Positions 23,300 to 33,679 are shown, counted from the first letter of the stretch. The stretch is 64,000 bases of DNA from Eopsaltria australis (GCA_034509425.1 JAVTVJ010000296.1:2845001-2909000), one strand, 5' to 3'. The notes: a model not told the origin generated them from the letters alone. Numbers and translations are program-made.

Positions 23300-24819
23300 T
23301 TTTTTCATAGGATCCTTCACATGCATGAAATTAAACGCATTTGTAATTCGGCAGGCTTGGGGCTCAGTTTCAAAAGCATTTTGAGAGGATACAAAGACTC
23401 CCTGCGACCAAAGGAGAGGAAACAATGTGGTTGTTGGAGTTACAATTACACCATCTCACATTCTCTTGGCAGAGGAGTTCCGGGCCCAGTTTGGGAGAGG
23501 AGATAAAGCACATCCAGGGAGCAGAACTGCAGGTCACTGCTGCACCTCCTGGGGCTGCACCCCGAGGCCAGCCTGGAGTTTCCTGCCTGAGTCTCTGTGG
23601 GATTCCACCACCAACTCAGCAGCAGATCTGCCTATCCATGTAATGTAAGTAATGCTTTTAGGAGCATTATCCATGCATGGTTTTCCCGTACATGGAATTT
23701 GGCAGGAAGCCATTCGACCGAATGCTTCACATTGCAAGAAAAATCAGCAGACTTGTTTTCTCTTTTAACTATACTTATTAAAAAAACCAACCCCCTACTA
23801 ACAAAGTAGGAAAGTTATTCACCATCACCTCAGGCTCAACCATGCAGAATCAGATAGTTAAATATGCAGATTTTAAAGGAAATATTTCCTTCCCACCCTC
23901 CCACCCTGTGCTTTATCATTTAAGTAGCGGCAGCTCCTACAGCAAAAACTGGGTACTTCACAGAAAGCAACAGTAACACAGAAACAGAGTTCCCAAGTCC
24001 AAGCCCCATCTATCATAAATAACTACATGATTATCTCTTCCAGACACTGATCAAATCCCAGTTTATGAGCAGTTCGCCTTTTACTGCTATTATACAAAAT
24101 GAAAAGCTCTTCCAGAACCCCGCTGCTCTGACGACGATGAGTCTTCCTCCTCTCCAACCAAAATCTTTTCAGGACCAGTTTATACATGTTTGTTCCTGCA
24201 CTGAGTGTTGTCCTTAACTTGAATTGTTTTTCCTCTCCCTGGTATTTAGTCCCCTGATGTATTTATAGAAAGATCATATCCTCTTTCAAACTTCATTTTG
24301 CTCGGAATAGTAATGTTAGAAATAGACTGACGAATTTACTGCAGCGGATAGGGACAGACAGACACACACACACAGAGGCTAGAGCACTCATTTTAAAAGA
24401 AATGCAGAAAATACAGGTGAGTCAATCTTTAGTTAACAGTGCATTATTTCAATCATGTCAGCAACACATGTCAACTACAATAGAAAAGACAGACCAAGTT
24501 CAAAACTGATTTTCAGGGGGTTTTAGATCTAATGACTATCCACCTATAGAAATACCAGAAAGCCTACCCGGAATTCCATAAAACTCTAGCCTAGGGACAG
24601 TACCAAAAGCCCACAATGAATATAATTCCTAAAAAAGAGAGCTGTGAAGACTCAAAAGTACATTTAAACAGAGACTAGTTTGGGTGGCAAAAAATATGCA
24701 GAAAAAGAAAAAATAATCAAATTGCTATTAAAAAAAACCAAAAAAAAAAAACCTAGAAGGAAAAGAGATTGAACACACTATTGTCTGTTCGGAGACAATT
24801 TCTTTCACAAAAATATTTT
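23300..24819 (-). other. SOCS4: Probable SOCS4 3'UTR (proximal part)
   Basis: Directly follows the SOCS4 stop codon (24822-24820) on the minus strand. No repeat other than a short CA run, and no splice sites are needed. No canonical AATAAA is present on the minus strand between 24819 and the CR1 at 23272, so the transcript either extends further or uses a variant signal. The call rests on position and on the long 3'UTR known for SOCS4 in mammals. Confidence 0.45.
24360..24374. repeat. Short (CA)n repeat
   Basis: A short CA run after GACAGA units, in the putative SOCS4 3'UTR. Confidence 0.7.
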
Positions 24820-26130
24820 CTAGCTTTGCTGCTCTGGTACGTCAATCCTGAGCACTCTAACTTTTGACTTATAATGATATTCCTTCAGATACAGCTTCAC
24901 CGAGGGAGGAATGGGAAGTGCATCAATACCATCATAAGTTGTACAGTTGCAAATGACCGTTCTGCATATATGCTGGAGAGAGAAGGGAAAGGTCCTGTTC
25001 AGGGGAGTGGATAAAAGTGGTTCAAAGAACATACAGGAACTTGGATCTTTGTAGTGTTCTAGGAGTCCTGTGATGTCAGGAGAATGGAAGACACAGGGGT
25101 CATGGGCATCAAAGCTGAAGTTGTGATTCCACTGCTCTATCCGGGCGTGGAGGGAGCGGCTGTAGCGCCTGAAGCTCACGGAAAACAAATAGTCCTCCTG
25201 GGCAGAGTCTCTCAGCAGAAATGTTCCCTCTGGCTTTCCTTCCAGCAGCGCCTCAGCTGCGTATTTATCCATGACTCCCCAGTAGCAGGGGTTGTTATTG
25301 ATCTGGAGGAGGTCTGGCACTAGGCAGTGGACATAATCAATCTGGGTGTGGTATTTGGGGGGCGTTTCCATCCGTAGCAGCTCGTCATCCGTCTCCCACT
25401 TGGGCTTGTTCCGTTTTCGAGAGCTCGTGCACAGAGTTATCACCTCATCATCAGAGTCCATGTCGCTCTCATCTCTGCTGCTCCTCGCTACCTTACCTGT
25501 CCCCAGCTCAGGCCTCGGGTCACCCCGAGAGGAGCTGCTGTCGGTGAAGTCACAGGACTGGGAGGGGGAGTCCATTCCCCCATTGGCAATCTCCTCGTCT
25601 CGCAGCTGATCCTCCCTCTCCTCGTGCTGGGATAAATCAGCAATTATCCATTCTTCTGCCTTTGGACTTATAGGGGCCGTGTGCCTTTTGATCAAATGCC
25701 ACCGAAAAGCCAGCTCTGAGCGCGGAGGGAAAGGACACTTATCCAGCATCAGCTCACTGATATGGATTTTCCTTTTGGATGGCAATCCTGAGGCGTGCCG
25801 GCTGCTGCAGTTCTTTATGGGAAAGCACTGACCCACAGCATCCTGCAGCTTCTGTTTGAGAGACCGGCCTAAAAACCTGTGCCCACAGGACCGGTCCAGA
25901 TCCAGCTCGATGGACGAGCAGCTGTATTTCCTCTCTTGGCTCCTTAAATTAGTCCCCGCCCTTCCTGCAGCACCTGCTGTTTCGGCATCAGGACAATGCT
26001 CACTTTTCTTGGACCAGGAGAGCTTCTTCCCGCTCCAGACATACCCATCCTTTCTGTCTGCGCTTCTGCTCCGGCTGCTTTTGGGCCTCACATCCGCGTT
26101 CTTTGAGCTGCTGTCCTTGTTCTCTGCCAT
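24820..26130 (-). CDS. SOCS4: Suppressor of cytokine signalling 4
   Basis: SOCS4 is a cytosolic adaptor. Its SH2 domain binds phosphotyrosine on activated receptors (EGFR is a described target), and its C-terminal SOCS box recruits Elongin B/C and Cullin-5 so the target is ubiquitinated. The sequence is a single uninterrupted 436-codon frame, close to the ~440 residues of mammalian SOCS4. Residues 1-280 are the long, low-complexity N-terminal region of the SOCS4/SOCS5 pair, with a Ser/Arg-rich start, a conserved basic block around 115-165 and an acidic stretch DESDMDSDDE at 220-229. The SH2 domain spans about 284-380, with WGVMDKYAAE at its start and the phosphate-binding arginine in FLLRDS (Arg307). 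The SOCS box is about 381-430: SLQHICRTVI (BC box) and LPIPPSVKLYL (Cul5 box). The start ATG has A at -3 and G at +4, and lies 101 bp inside an exon whose acceptor is at 26232. The whole coding region is in one exon, as in other vertebrates. The gene is head to head with WDHD1. Confidence 0.97.
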   Translation of the reverse strand: MAENKDSSSKNADVRPKSSRSRSADRKDGYVWSGKKLSWSKKSEHCPDAETAGAAGRAGTNLRSQERKYSCSSIELDLDRSCGHRFLGRSLKQKLQDAVGQCFPIKNCSSRHASGLPSKRKIHISELMLDKCPFPPRSELAFRWHLIKRHTAPISPKAEEWIIADLSQHEEREDQLRDEEIANGGMDSPSQSCDFTDSSSSRGDPRPELGTGKVARSSRDESDMDSDDEVITLCTSSRKRNKPKWETDDELLRMETPPKYHTQIDYVHCLVPDLLQINNNPCYWGVMDKYAAEALLEGKPEGTFLLRDSAQEDYLFSVSFRRYSRSLHARIEQWNHNFSFDAHDPCVFHSPDITGLLEHYKDPSSCMFFEPLLSTPLNRTFPFSLQHICRTVICNCTTYDGIDALPIPPSVKLYLKEYHYKSKVRVLRIDVPEQQS

Positions 26131-26231
26131 TGTGACAGCTTTGCTTCACGAGTTGCCAGGAAGCGCACGCTGCGTGTCTTGTGGGGTTTTTCTACATAAG
26201 GAAGCTTCCTCGAGGCACTTTCTGGAAATAT
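26131..26231 (-). other. SOCS4: SOCS4 5'UTR part of the coding exon, with splice acceptor
   Basis: On the minus strand a pyrimidine-rich CTTTCTTTTCCCTCAG ends at 26232, so the exon starts at 26231 and has about 100 nt of leader before the ATG at 26130. It would be joined to the non-coding first exon ending at 32553; an extra leader exon in between cannot be excluded. Confidence 0.7.
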
Positions 26232-29200
26232 CTGAGGGAAAAGAAAGCAGAGCTCAGTTAACTGCTATGCACACACACAGTGCAACATCACTGCTGGTGG
26301 ATACAGGAAAATGGTGACAATGAATTTCTGACCGTGTAAAAATCATGTGATTGAGGTGAATACAGCAGCGCACCCCACAAATACCAGCCTGATCCCAGAA
26401 AAAAGCTCTCTCAACCCTTCCTTGGGAAAAGCATCCTGCAGAAAAAACTATCCTAACATATTTGTTGAGTTTCCATTCTGACTATGCAGCAGAGCAGAAC
26501 GTTTTAGGTGTTGGCAGCCCCATTGTGTCCATTTCAAAAGGAAACCCTTCCCGGGGCAGGTGATATTGCTTTAGCTGTTTAGGGAGCAAATTCTGCATCT
26601 CTTCCAAATAACCTTTCAAGAAGGAACAAACCAGAACAGAAACAAGTAGGTCAGAGTACAAAGAGCTACTGTACCTAGATGATATGCCTGTTTGCTACTA
26701 ATCCACAGGGTGGGATGCCAGAGATCTTTTTCTTAACTGACACTTTTGGGTCACTTTCAGGATAAAAAAAAAAAACAAAACCAAACCTAAATTTTATCAG
26801 TCACAGATCCCGTCAGTTTCTGAAAGCTGTTTTCCTCTGCCTTTTCAAAGGAAGGGAGCTAGGAAATACTGAGGCCCTAAGGGATTGAAATATCTGGGGC
26901 TTTACATACTGAAAAGGATTAAAACAATCCAGCCCCTTACTAAAAGCAATTCTAAAAGGCCGTGAAAGATGGAACTGCTTATTACTCATTAGAGAAGGAA
27001 GTTTACATTATTAAAATCAGTGTTGCTTTGAGACCTACGGTTGCTGATTTAATTTTCTTTTGTTTCCAAAGGTATATTGAATCCTCAAGTAGATAAGAGG
27101 TTTCCTTTTGACTGCTGCACTTTGAAAAAAAGATGAAAAAAATCCTCTTTTGATTACTCAGTTGAAAGTGGAGCAGGATTTTTTCAAGATACATAGATAG
27201 CAATATGGTATGGATGCTATACCCCCCTGAGGCATGGCAGGATGTAGAAATATTTCCCATCACTTATCATAATCAGAATATTCTATGATTCTACGATGCT
27301 TCTGCACCCAAACCATGCACAGCTCCTCTGTTGCACGGGGGGGGGTTTTTTTTGGCTGTGGGTTTTTCTGTGTGTTGCTTTGGGGTTTTGGATTTTTTTT
27401 ACAACTAATTGACATGGTAAATAGTAAGCAGGAAAAGAAAAGGGCATCCACTTCCTCTCTCCATTCAATCCATTCTCATCATCAGGATTAGCCAGCATGA
27501 CACAACCTCTCTGCAGTCCCCCGGGGCTGTGCAGGCTGAGTTCGAGCCTCTGCTTTCAGTAAAAGAACAAGACAGCCTTGCCAAAAGGCTCACATGCAAT
27601 CTGTGGGCCAAATGCATCCCAGATGGAACTTTCACCCAGGAATTTTTCACATTGCATTCCTTATTTAAAACCCACAGACCTGAGAGCTGTGGGGGAAAGG
27701 AAAAGGCAGGGGAAGGGAGCAGATGCAGAAATGTGGAATGAAGGTAGGATAGGTTCAATGTTGGAAATATGCTGGGAAGAAAAATGGCATTAGAGCAGTG
27801 CAGATGAATATCCAAGAGGAATCACAGGAAAGGGTTCCTATTTCAGCAATTACAAATCAGAGGTTGAACTAAAGATTTCTTCTTCTTCTCTCAGGGTTTT
27901 GCAAATTGCTTTTCAGTGAAAGCATGGCAAGACACAATGAAGACAGGAGAAAGGCAACATTTGTATATGAGACTCAAAACATCTGTATTTAGACCAGGAT
28001 TCATTGATTGCTTTTGGAATGTTGATGTTTTTCATCCAGAAATACCTAGAGTGGAGCACTGAATGTTCTCCACAATTAAAAAAAAAAAGAGGGAAAAAAA
28101 GCAATCTCATTTACTCTGGTGATAATCTGAAGTCACTGAAGACAAAAAAGTTTTTAGATTCATCCTGTAGTAAAATATATTAATTGTCTATATATGGGAT
28201 TTTTAATTGGACAGAGAGATATCACTGAGGTTGCAAAGTCAAGTACTTAAAAATTAGGATATGACAGTTTGTAATTGCTTTTGAAACCTTCAATTATCTC
28301 ATTCTGCCCATCCAGCCCATATAAGGAATAAGAACATGCAGAATATGGGCTTTTAATTAAAAACTGCAAAACATACAAAACCCAGAAGTGCCTGTTATCT
28401 CCTAACTCCAGCCTTCCAACTGAAAGAAGCTTGGGATTTTATGGAATTTCTGGGCTGCTATTCTATTGAGCTGTGAAGCCACCTCCTCCTTTGTACCTTT
28501 CTCCTGTCGTGAACCATTAGTGGTACCCGAACCCTGAAACTGAAGCTGGGGAAGCAGCACGTGATGCTGCAAAGCCACGCACCATTAGCCAGAGCTGCTT
28601 CCCTGGGGTTTGAAGGGAGCCCAGGCTGCCACGTCAGAGGAGGAATTGCTAATCAGACAGAACACCAAAGCTGTGAAAAGAGCAGGGAACAAATGAAGGA
28701 AAAAGGGATGTCATCCTACTAAAGCCAGGTTTGAACTTGACCGTGTGTTACAAAGATCTGCCTCCCATATCCCACTGCTCGGCATTACAGCGAGGGATCA
28801 CACCTTCACCCCCTTCTGGATCAGTGATTCACAGCCCCACCAATAAAATGGGGACCAAAAATAATTAGAGTGTCAGAAAGAAAAAGGCACAAAGGGCAGG
28901 GAAGGCATTCACTGCTCTATTACCACTTCGGGCCATCCATCTAAAGCAGCTCTTCCTTTCACTGCAGCGTCCAAGGGAAATGCCACATACTTCCATTAAC
29001 GGCTGGAGGAGCAGGACAGGAGGGCAAGGACAAAAGAGAAGGAACACAGAGTGTATTTTTCCCTAGAGGGGAAGGTTAAATGGAGGAGTCCAGGGCTGTG
29101 CAGCTCACACACATCACTTCTGAGCTCCTTTTTGGGAGAAATAATGAGTGTCCTGCCTGCAAAAGCCTCGTCCTGCCTGGGGACACCTCAGGCATCTCCC

Positions 29201-31704
29201 ATGATGGCAGATTTGACAAAACCCTTATGCTGGGAACCCTTTCCCCTAAGGAAACAGTGAAGATAAAGAAACATGTGGGGATGAGAGGAGTTCAATTCGG
29301 GCCACAGGACCCTGCTGGGAGTCCAAGGTTACCCAACACTGTCACAGCTACAGTCCCCGAGGACAGGCAGAGAGCTGGGTGGCTTTTGCTGTTGATTTTG
29401 TGCTGTGCCCAGCTCCCTCCTTCAGAGCTTCCTCTCTCTTTGTCTGCAGACAAGGTGCTTTTTCTTTCACCAGCTGATGCCTCAACCCTGAGACTTCAAG
29501 CCCAGGCTAAAAGCAATATCCAGTCGCTGTTTGGAGGGACAGCAATATTCCCTCCTAGCCAGGGGTAGGCTGCAACCCACAGCTGTGACAAGACAGCGAC
29601 AGCCCCACCATTTGTCTAAACAATATCAATAAATCAATAACGCCAATAGGAGAATCAAAACCTTACATGTAGACAGCCTTTTTTCTATTTATTCAATAAA
29701 TACTTGACTACTGAACTGCTTTAACCAGATACTTATGTCCTGAGCTGCTGGATCCTTCAGCCCAACAATCCTCTTCATCAAGCTGCTTCCCTTTCTGTAT
29801 AGGGGAGGAGGAGATGGTGGGGGGTCTCCAGCCTGACCTCCTACTTGGAGTGGGATTGCTGCCAGGGAGCCATGGCACGGCCTGGCCGCGTCCTGAAAAC
29901 CTCCCAGGATGAAGGTCCCAGCACCTCTCTGGTGCTCCCACACTGCACAACCCTCCCAGTGCAGGAAGTACTTGGAAAGTTTTCTGTCCAAGCTCACAGA
30001 GGGTCGCTGTATTGTGCCTTTAATTGAACAACAAAAGAAGGCTCACAAAGAGCAATTAATCAATTTTGGAATTGTTACGGAAGTTGATTTTGTAGGGCAG
30101 ATAAAATACTGAGAGAGAAGAGCAGGCTGCAATAAACTGGAGTACTTTTTCTTTCGTAACTTACATAAAAGTTATTTAAAAAAAAATCTCACTGGTCACA
30201 AGCTGCTTTCATTAATTTCACCTGATTAGATTTTGGCCACAAGACCACATTTTAAAACCTGACCTTCCCAACCTACTAAGGATAGCAATAAATCTCAATT
30301 CCTCTGTCTTAAATTATGTTTTTTTCAGTTTTGGCTTTACTTCGATTTATGATACCATCCAAAAATACCTAAGCTTGACTCCAGAGGCCTTTCCAGCAAA
30401 CTAAAGCAATTACCACACATACACACAAAAGAAAAACACTTTCTAAAGGTACCATTGGCAATCTAGATATTTCTTCCTTGGAAGTACCCTTGACTTATCC
30501 CCAGAACTGCAGGAGGATGGGGGCCATGCCCAGTTAACCCCAACACGGGGGATATTTTATTCACTCCCCCGAGGTGGAACTGAGCTGGCAGCAGGTGAGG
30601 GCTGCTCGCATCTCCTGCCTTAATGAAGCTGTGCTCATGTGTGGCAGGAGAGATGCAGGCAGCGCTTGGCAAACCGCAGCAGCCTCTCCAGCAGTAAATC
30701 AGTGAAAGCTTTATGGTCCATGACCAACACTCCGTGCTCCACCCAGAAACCGAGCAGGAGAGCAGCGATTCCCGGCTCCCGCCCCGCTCGCAGCCACTCA
30801 CACCTATTAATCAAGCCGGCAACAACCCGAGTTCCCAACCGGATTTAAAGTATAACTTTGTATTTGGTGCCGTGTCACCTCCGACGTGACAAAGCCACAG
30901 CGCCTGCAGTCCCTTGGAAAAGTGACCACGGGATCCTGACACCCCCCTGAAAAACCTCCCTCCAGTTTTCCTGTGCTGTTCAAGGAGTTATCCCACCAGG
31001 CAGCACCTCCAGACAAGGAAATCAGTTGTTACATGGAACCGAATGTAAAATGGATTTTATATTGCAAAACACTTTAGGCGCAGTTTGTATCCGAGCCTCC
31101 GAAAATTAAAGTGATTAAGAAAAATAAACACATTTGACAGGCATTTGTCTCCATCCCAGGCAGCGGCTTGCAGCAGGAATAGCTTGGTCTTCCCACTCAT
31201 CTGATAAGCAGTTCAGCTCCGAATCATTTCCCTAGAACACATTATCCTCGCCAGAAATCACGATTTACTGAAATATGTCGGATACACCCATGGAAAACAT
31301 GTCTCTACACAGCTTCCACGAGGTTTAATAATGAAATCTGGCCGTATTTCTGTAATTTGTTTCAAAGAAGTGTGCCTGCTTTGTAATCCTGTCACTTATT
31401 CATTCATGAAACTACCAGCAATGTGAGTGTTAGAGAGAAACACATTTCCAATATAAATAAATCACTCTGCTCACCCCAACCACCAATAACCCCGCTGCAG
31501 AGTAAAACTGAAGATAAAAGGGTTTTGCCTGGAAGCAATTTTTTCTTAGAAGCAGGAATAAACTGGGCCAGAGCATTAAGGCTACATAAAGGGAAAACAG
31601 ATAACTCTGTTTTTTTCCTCTCTATTTCAGGTATGTTCAATTCTAGCATTTTTTTTTTAATCCATCAGGAAATCCACCACAATGCTTTCTTTTTTTTCAG
31701 CCAA

Positions 31705-31737
31705 TAAACAAACAAACAAACAAACAAACAAACAAAA
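31705..31737. repeat. (CAAA)n microsatellite
   Basis: About eight tandem AAAC/CAAA units in SOCS4 intron 1, beside a T-rich run. Confidence 0.9.
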
Positions 31738-32088
31738 CCTTAATGATTTTTGCAGTGCAATCGCTACCTGCCTGACTACAACTGCTGTCAGCTCCACCTC
31801 GCACACGCATCAGGATGGCTGGAATTCCAGAGTAATTCCATAATGACCATAAGGATCTCCAAAGGATCCTGCGGCTGGGTGAGCACAGCCCCCGCCGTTC
31901 TGGGGGTGCTGCCCAAGGGGGGTGAAGGGCACTGCCCCTCATTTGGGCTTTCCCTGTTGTCCCTCCGCCTCTGGAGGAGCTGCCATTTAATCCATATACA
32001 GAAGGATAAACAGGGAATGTATGTGCCCTGTTTGTGTTAGGGTACGTACGTAGGGCACGGCGTTTTTCAGAGGAGAAGGAAAGGGATC

Positions 32089-32495
32089 GAACCCCCCGGT
32101 GACAGAGCGGAGACCCTGGCCGAACCCCCCCGGTGACAGGAGACCCTGGGCTGAACGCCCTCGGGGACAGCAGACCCTGAGCCCCCCCGGCACTGACAGC
32201 GGCTTAGACCCAGGGCCGAGCCCCCCGGTGACAGCACACCCTGGACCGATCCCGCCGGTGACAAAGCTCAGAGCGCCGGTGACAGCACACCCTGGACCGA
32301 GTCCCCCCGGCGGACAGAGCGCTGACCCCGGTCCGAGCCCCGCGGTGACAGAGGGCGGACCCCAGGCCATCCCCCCGGTGACAGGAGAGCCCGGTCCGAG
32401 CCCTCCGGTGACTGACAGGGGCGCAAACCCCGATGCCCCCGGGGACAGGAGACCCCGATCCCCCCGGGGACAGGAGACCCCGATTTCCCCGGTAG
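32089..32495. repeat. GC-rich minisatellite in SOCS4 intron 1
   Basis: About 13 degenerate units of 24-36 bp, each built on GAGCCCCCCGGTGACAG followed by an ACCCTGGNCC block. The last two complete units (about 32431-32482) are nearly identical 25-bp copies. The array stops about 60 bp inside the predicted SOCS4 donor. C-runs on the plus strand mean G-runs on the SOCS4 transcript, so G-quadruplexes are possible. Confidence 0.85.
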
Positions 32496-32552
32496 CGCTG
32501 CTCACCCCCCGCCCCTCAGCGCCCCGTCCCCGCTGCCCCGGCCCCGACTCAC

Positions 32553-32680
32553 GGTGGTGCGGAGGCGCTGCCCGCGGGCCCGGCGCTCTCGGCCGCCTCT
32601 GTCCGCAGCCCGGTGCCGGCGGCTCGGCGGGCTCGGCGCTGGCAGCCGCGGCCCCTCAGCCGGCCGCCGCCGCCATCCCC
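32553..32680 (-). other. SOCS4: Predicted SOCS4 non-coding exon 1
   Basis: The minus strand reads GCACCACC|GTGAGTC, a near-consensus 5' splice site after base 32553. The 5' end is unknown; 32680 is nominal, placed at a YY1-like GATGGCGGCGGC initiator. If the leader includes 32676-32656 it holds a very short upstream frame (ATG GCG GCG GCG GCC GGC TGA). Confidence 0.6.
32669..32679 (-). promoter_or_regulatory. YY1-type motif GATGGCGGCGG
   Basis: On the minus strand GATGGCGGCGG matches the core of the YY1 site often found at CpG-island start sites, oriented toward SOCS4. The same ATG opens a seven-codon upstream frame. The call is by motif only. Confidence 0.4.
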
Positions 32681-32739
32681 GCTGCCGGGGCCGCCCCGAG
32701 CCCGCCCCGGCCCCGCCCCGGCGCTGACGGCCCGGGCCC

Positions 32740-32805
32740 GGCCCCGCTGAGGGCGGAGCGGCGGCGGCGGGCGCGGGAAGGCTCGAACGGGCGGCGGGGC
32801 CGGCG
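32740..32805 (+). other. WDHD1: Predicted WDHD1 non-coding exon 1
   Basis: CGGCG|GTGAGC gives a good donor with the exon ending at 32805, in frame-free GC-rich sequence. The 5' limit is nominal. It would splice to the acceptor just before 33587 (GAGCAG) or 33591 (ACAG), 12-16 nt before the WDHD1 start codon. Confidence 0.6.
32771..32779 (-). promoter_or_regulatory. E2F-like site in the WDHD1 first exon or core promoter
   Basis: GCGCGGGAA on plus is TTCCCGCGC on minus, a good match to the E2F consensus TTSSCGC. It is 26 bp upstream of the WDHD1 exon 1 donor. WDHD1 is a replication factor expressed with S phase, so E2F control is expected; the site is a motif match only. Confidence 0.5.
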
Positions 32806-33010
32806 GTGAGCGGCGGGAGGCAGGGACGGGGAGGGATGGTGGGTACGGCCCCAGAGAGATCCCCGCGGGCGGTGCGGGACCTTCCCGGAGCTGGGGGGAA
32901 TGGGAATCCCTGCCGGGATCCGGCGGGCGGCTCGTCTGGCCTGGCCTGCCCTGGGACGGCCGAGGGAGAGGCCCCGGCACGCCAGGCCCCTCCGGGCCTC
33001 GGTAACCCGG

Positions 33011-33475
33011 GCCCCATCCCCGCGGTGTCCCCATCCCCATGCCCCTATCCCCGTGTCCCCACCGCCACGGTGTCCCCATCTTCCATCCCCGCGATATCCC
33101 TATCTCTAAAATGTCAGCGTCCCTACAGTGTCCCCATCTCTATCCCCGGACCTCATCACCATGTCCCTCATCCCCGCAATATTCAATGTCCCCGTCCCCA
33201 TGTCTTTTTCCCGGTGCCCCCATCCCCGTGGCACCCCCTATCCCCGTGTCCCCATCCCCGCAATGTCACCATCCCCACAGTGTCCCCATCTCCCATCCCT
33301 GTGTCCCCATCCTTACGATATCCCCATCCCTGTAGTGTCACCATCTCTACAGTGTCCCCCTCTTCCGTCCCTGTGCTCCCCTCCCAGCAATGTCCCCATT
33401 CCTGTGTCCTCATCCCCACAGTGTCCCTATCTCCCATCCCGTGTCCCCATCCCCACGCTGCCATCCCTGCAGGTG
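33011..33475. repeat. C-rich minisatellite in WDHD1 intron 1
   Basis: Degenerate tandem array built from CCCCATCCCCG and GTGTCCCCATC blocks, with many CCCC runs spaced 4-8 bp over about 465 bp. Open frames across it in all three frames are low complexity (Pro/Ser/His-rich) and not genes. It fills most of the 0.8-kb WDHD1 intron 1 and differs in sequence from the array at 32089-32495. Confidence 0.85.
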
Positions 33476-33602
33476 GTTGTGTGGATGGGTGTCCCAGCAG
33501 CTCTCACCTTGTCCCCCCATCTGATTTCCTGAAGCATTTCCTTTTAATTGATGTTATTTCTCCATTTTTTCCCCCTCCATGAGCAGACAGGTGGGAGTGA
33601 AG

Positions 33603-33679
33603 ATGCCATCAAGACAGAAGCCGATGCGGTATGGCCACACCGAGGGACACACTGATGTCTGCTTCGATGACACTGGCAG
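33603..33679 (+). CDS. WDHD1: WDHD1 coding exon 1
   Basis: Residues 1-26, MPSRQKPMRYGHTEGHTD onward; start of the first WD40 blade. Acceptor lies 12-16 nt upstream (GAGCAG or ACAG). It ends in phase 2 (AG|GTAACA), the serine codon being completed by the next exon. Confidence 0.95.

Larger units (their letters stand above)
20300..23300. other. Intergenic or distal SOCS4 3'UTR, with two CR1 copies
   Basis: Between the CR1 at 20560-20764 and the long CR1 at 22390-23272 the sequence is unique and AT-rich. Possible minus-strand poly(A) signals are ATTAAA at 21615-21620 and AATAAA at 20967-20972. If the SOCS4 transcript is as long here as in mammals, its 3' end could fall in this stretch. Confidence 0.4.
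26232..32552 (-). other. SOCS4: SOCS4 intron 1
   Basis: A 6.3-kb intron predicted between the minus-strand donor at 32552 (GTGAGT) and acceptor at 26232. It is mostly unique AT-rich DNA without clear CR1 copies. It contains a CAAA microsatellite at 31705-31737, a conserved-looking block at about 31020-31410 and, next to the donor, a GC-rich minisatellite (32089-32495). No coding exon is recognised; the frame at 29080-29568 has no family resemblance. Confidence 0.65.
32080..33060. promoter_or_regulatory. CpG island covering the SOCS4/WDHD1 bidirectional promoter
   Basis: Very GC- and CpG-rich between AT-rich flanks. It holds both predicted first exons, transcribed in opposite directions (SOCS4 donor at 32553, WDHD1 donor at 32805, 252 bp apart). 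There is no TATA box; GC boxes such as CCCCGCCCC lie at about 32701-32720. The two genes are head to head in other vertebrates too, which supports one shared promoter. Confidence 0.85.

Noticed and set aside
29080..29568. 162-codon frame in SOCS4 intron 1
   Set aside because: Contains one CPAC pair suggestive of a zinc finger, but no partner cysteines at the right spacing and no homologue recognised.
30463..30862. Possible extra exon or pseudogene in SOCS4 intron 1
   Set aside because: Unique and fairly GC-rich, but translations in all frames show no family and there are no consistent splice sites.
32099..32809. 236-codon open frame through the GC-rich promoter
   Set aside because: It reads through a minisatellite and a CpG island; the translation is Pro/Gly/Ala low complexity, and equal-length frames exist on the other strand. 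Stop codons are just rare at this GC content.
32806..33582. 258-codon open frame after the WDHD1 first exon
   Set aside because: It consists mainly of Pro-Ser-His repeats from the C-rich minisatellite, starts at a splice donor, and is open in three frames at once.
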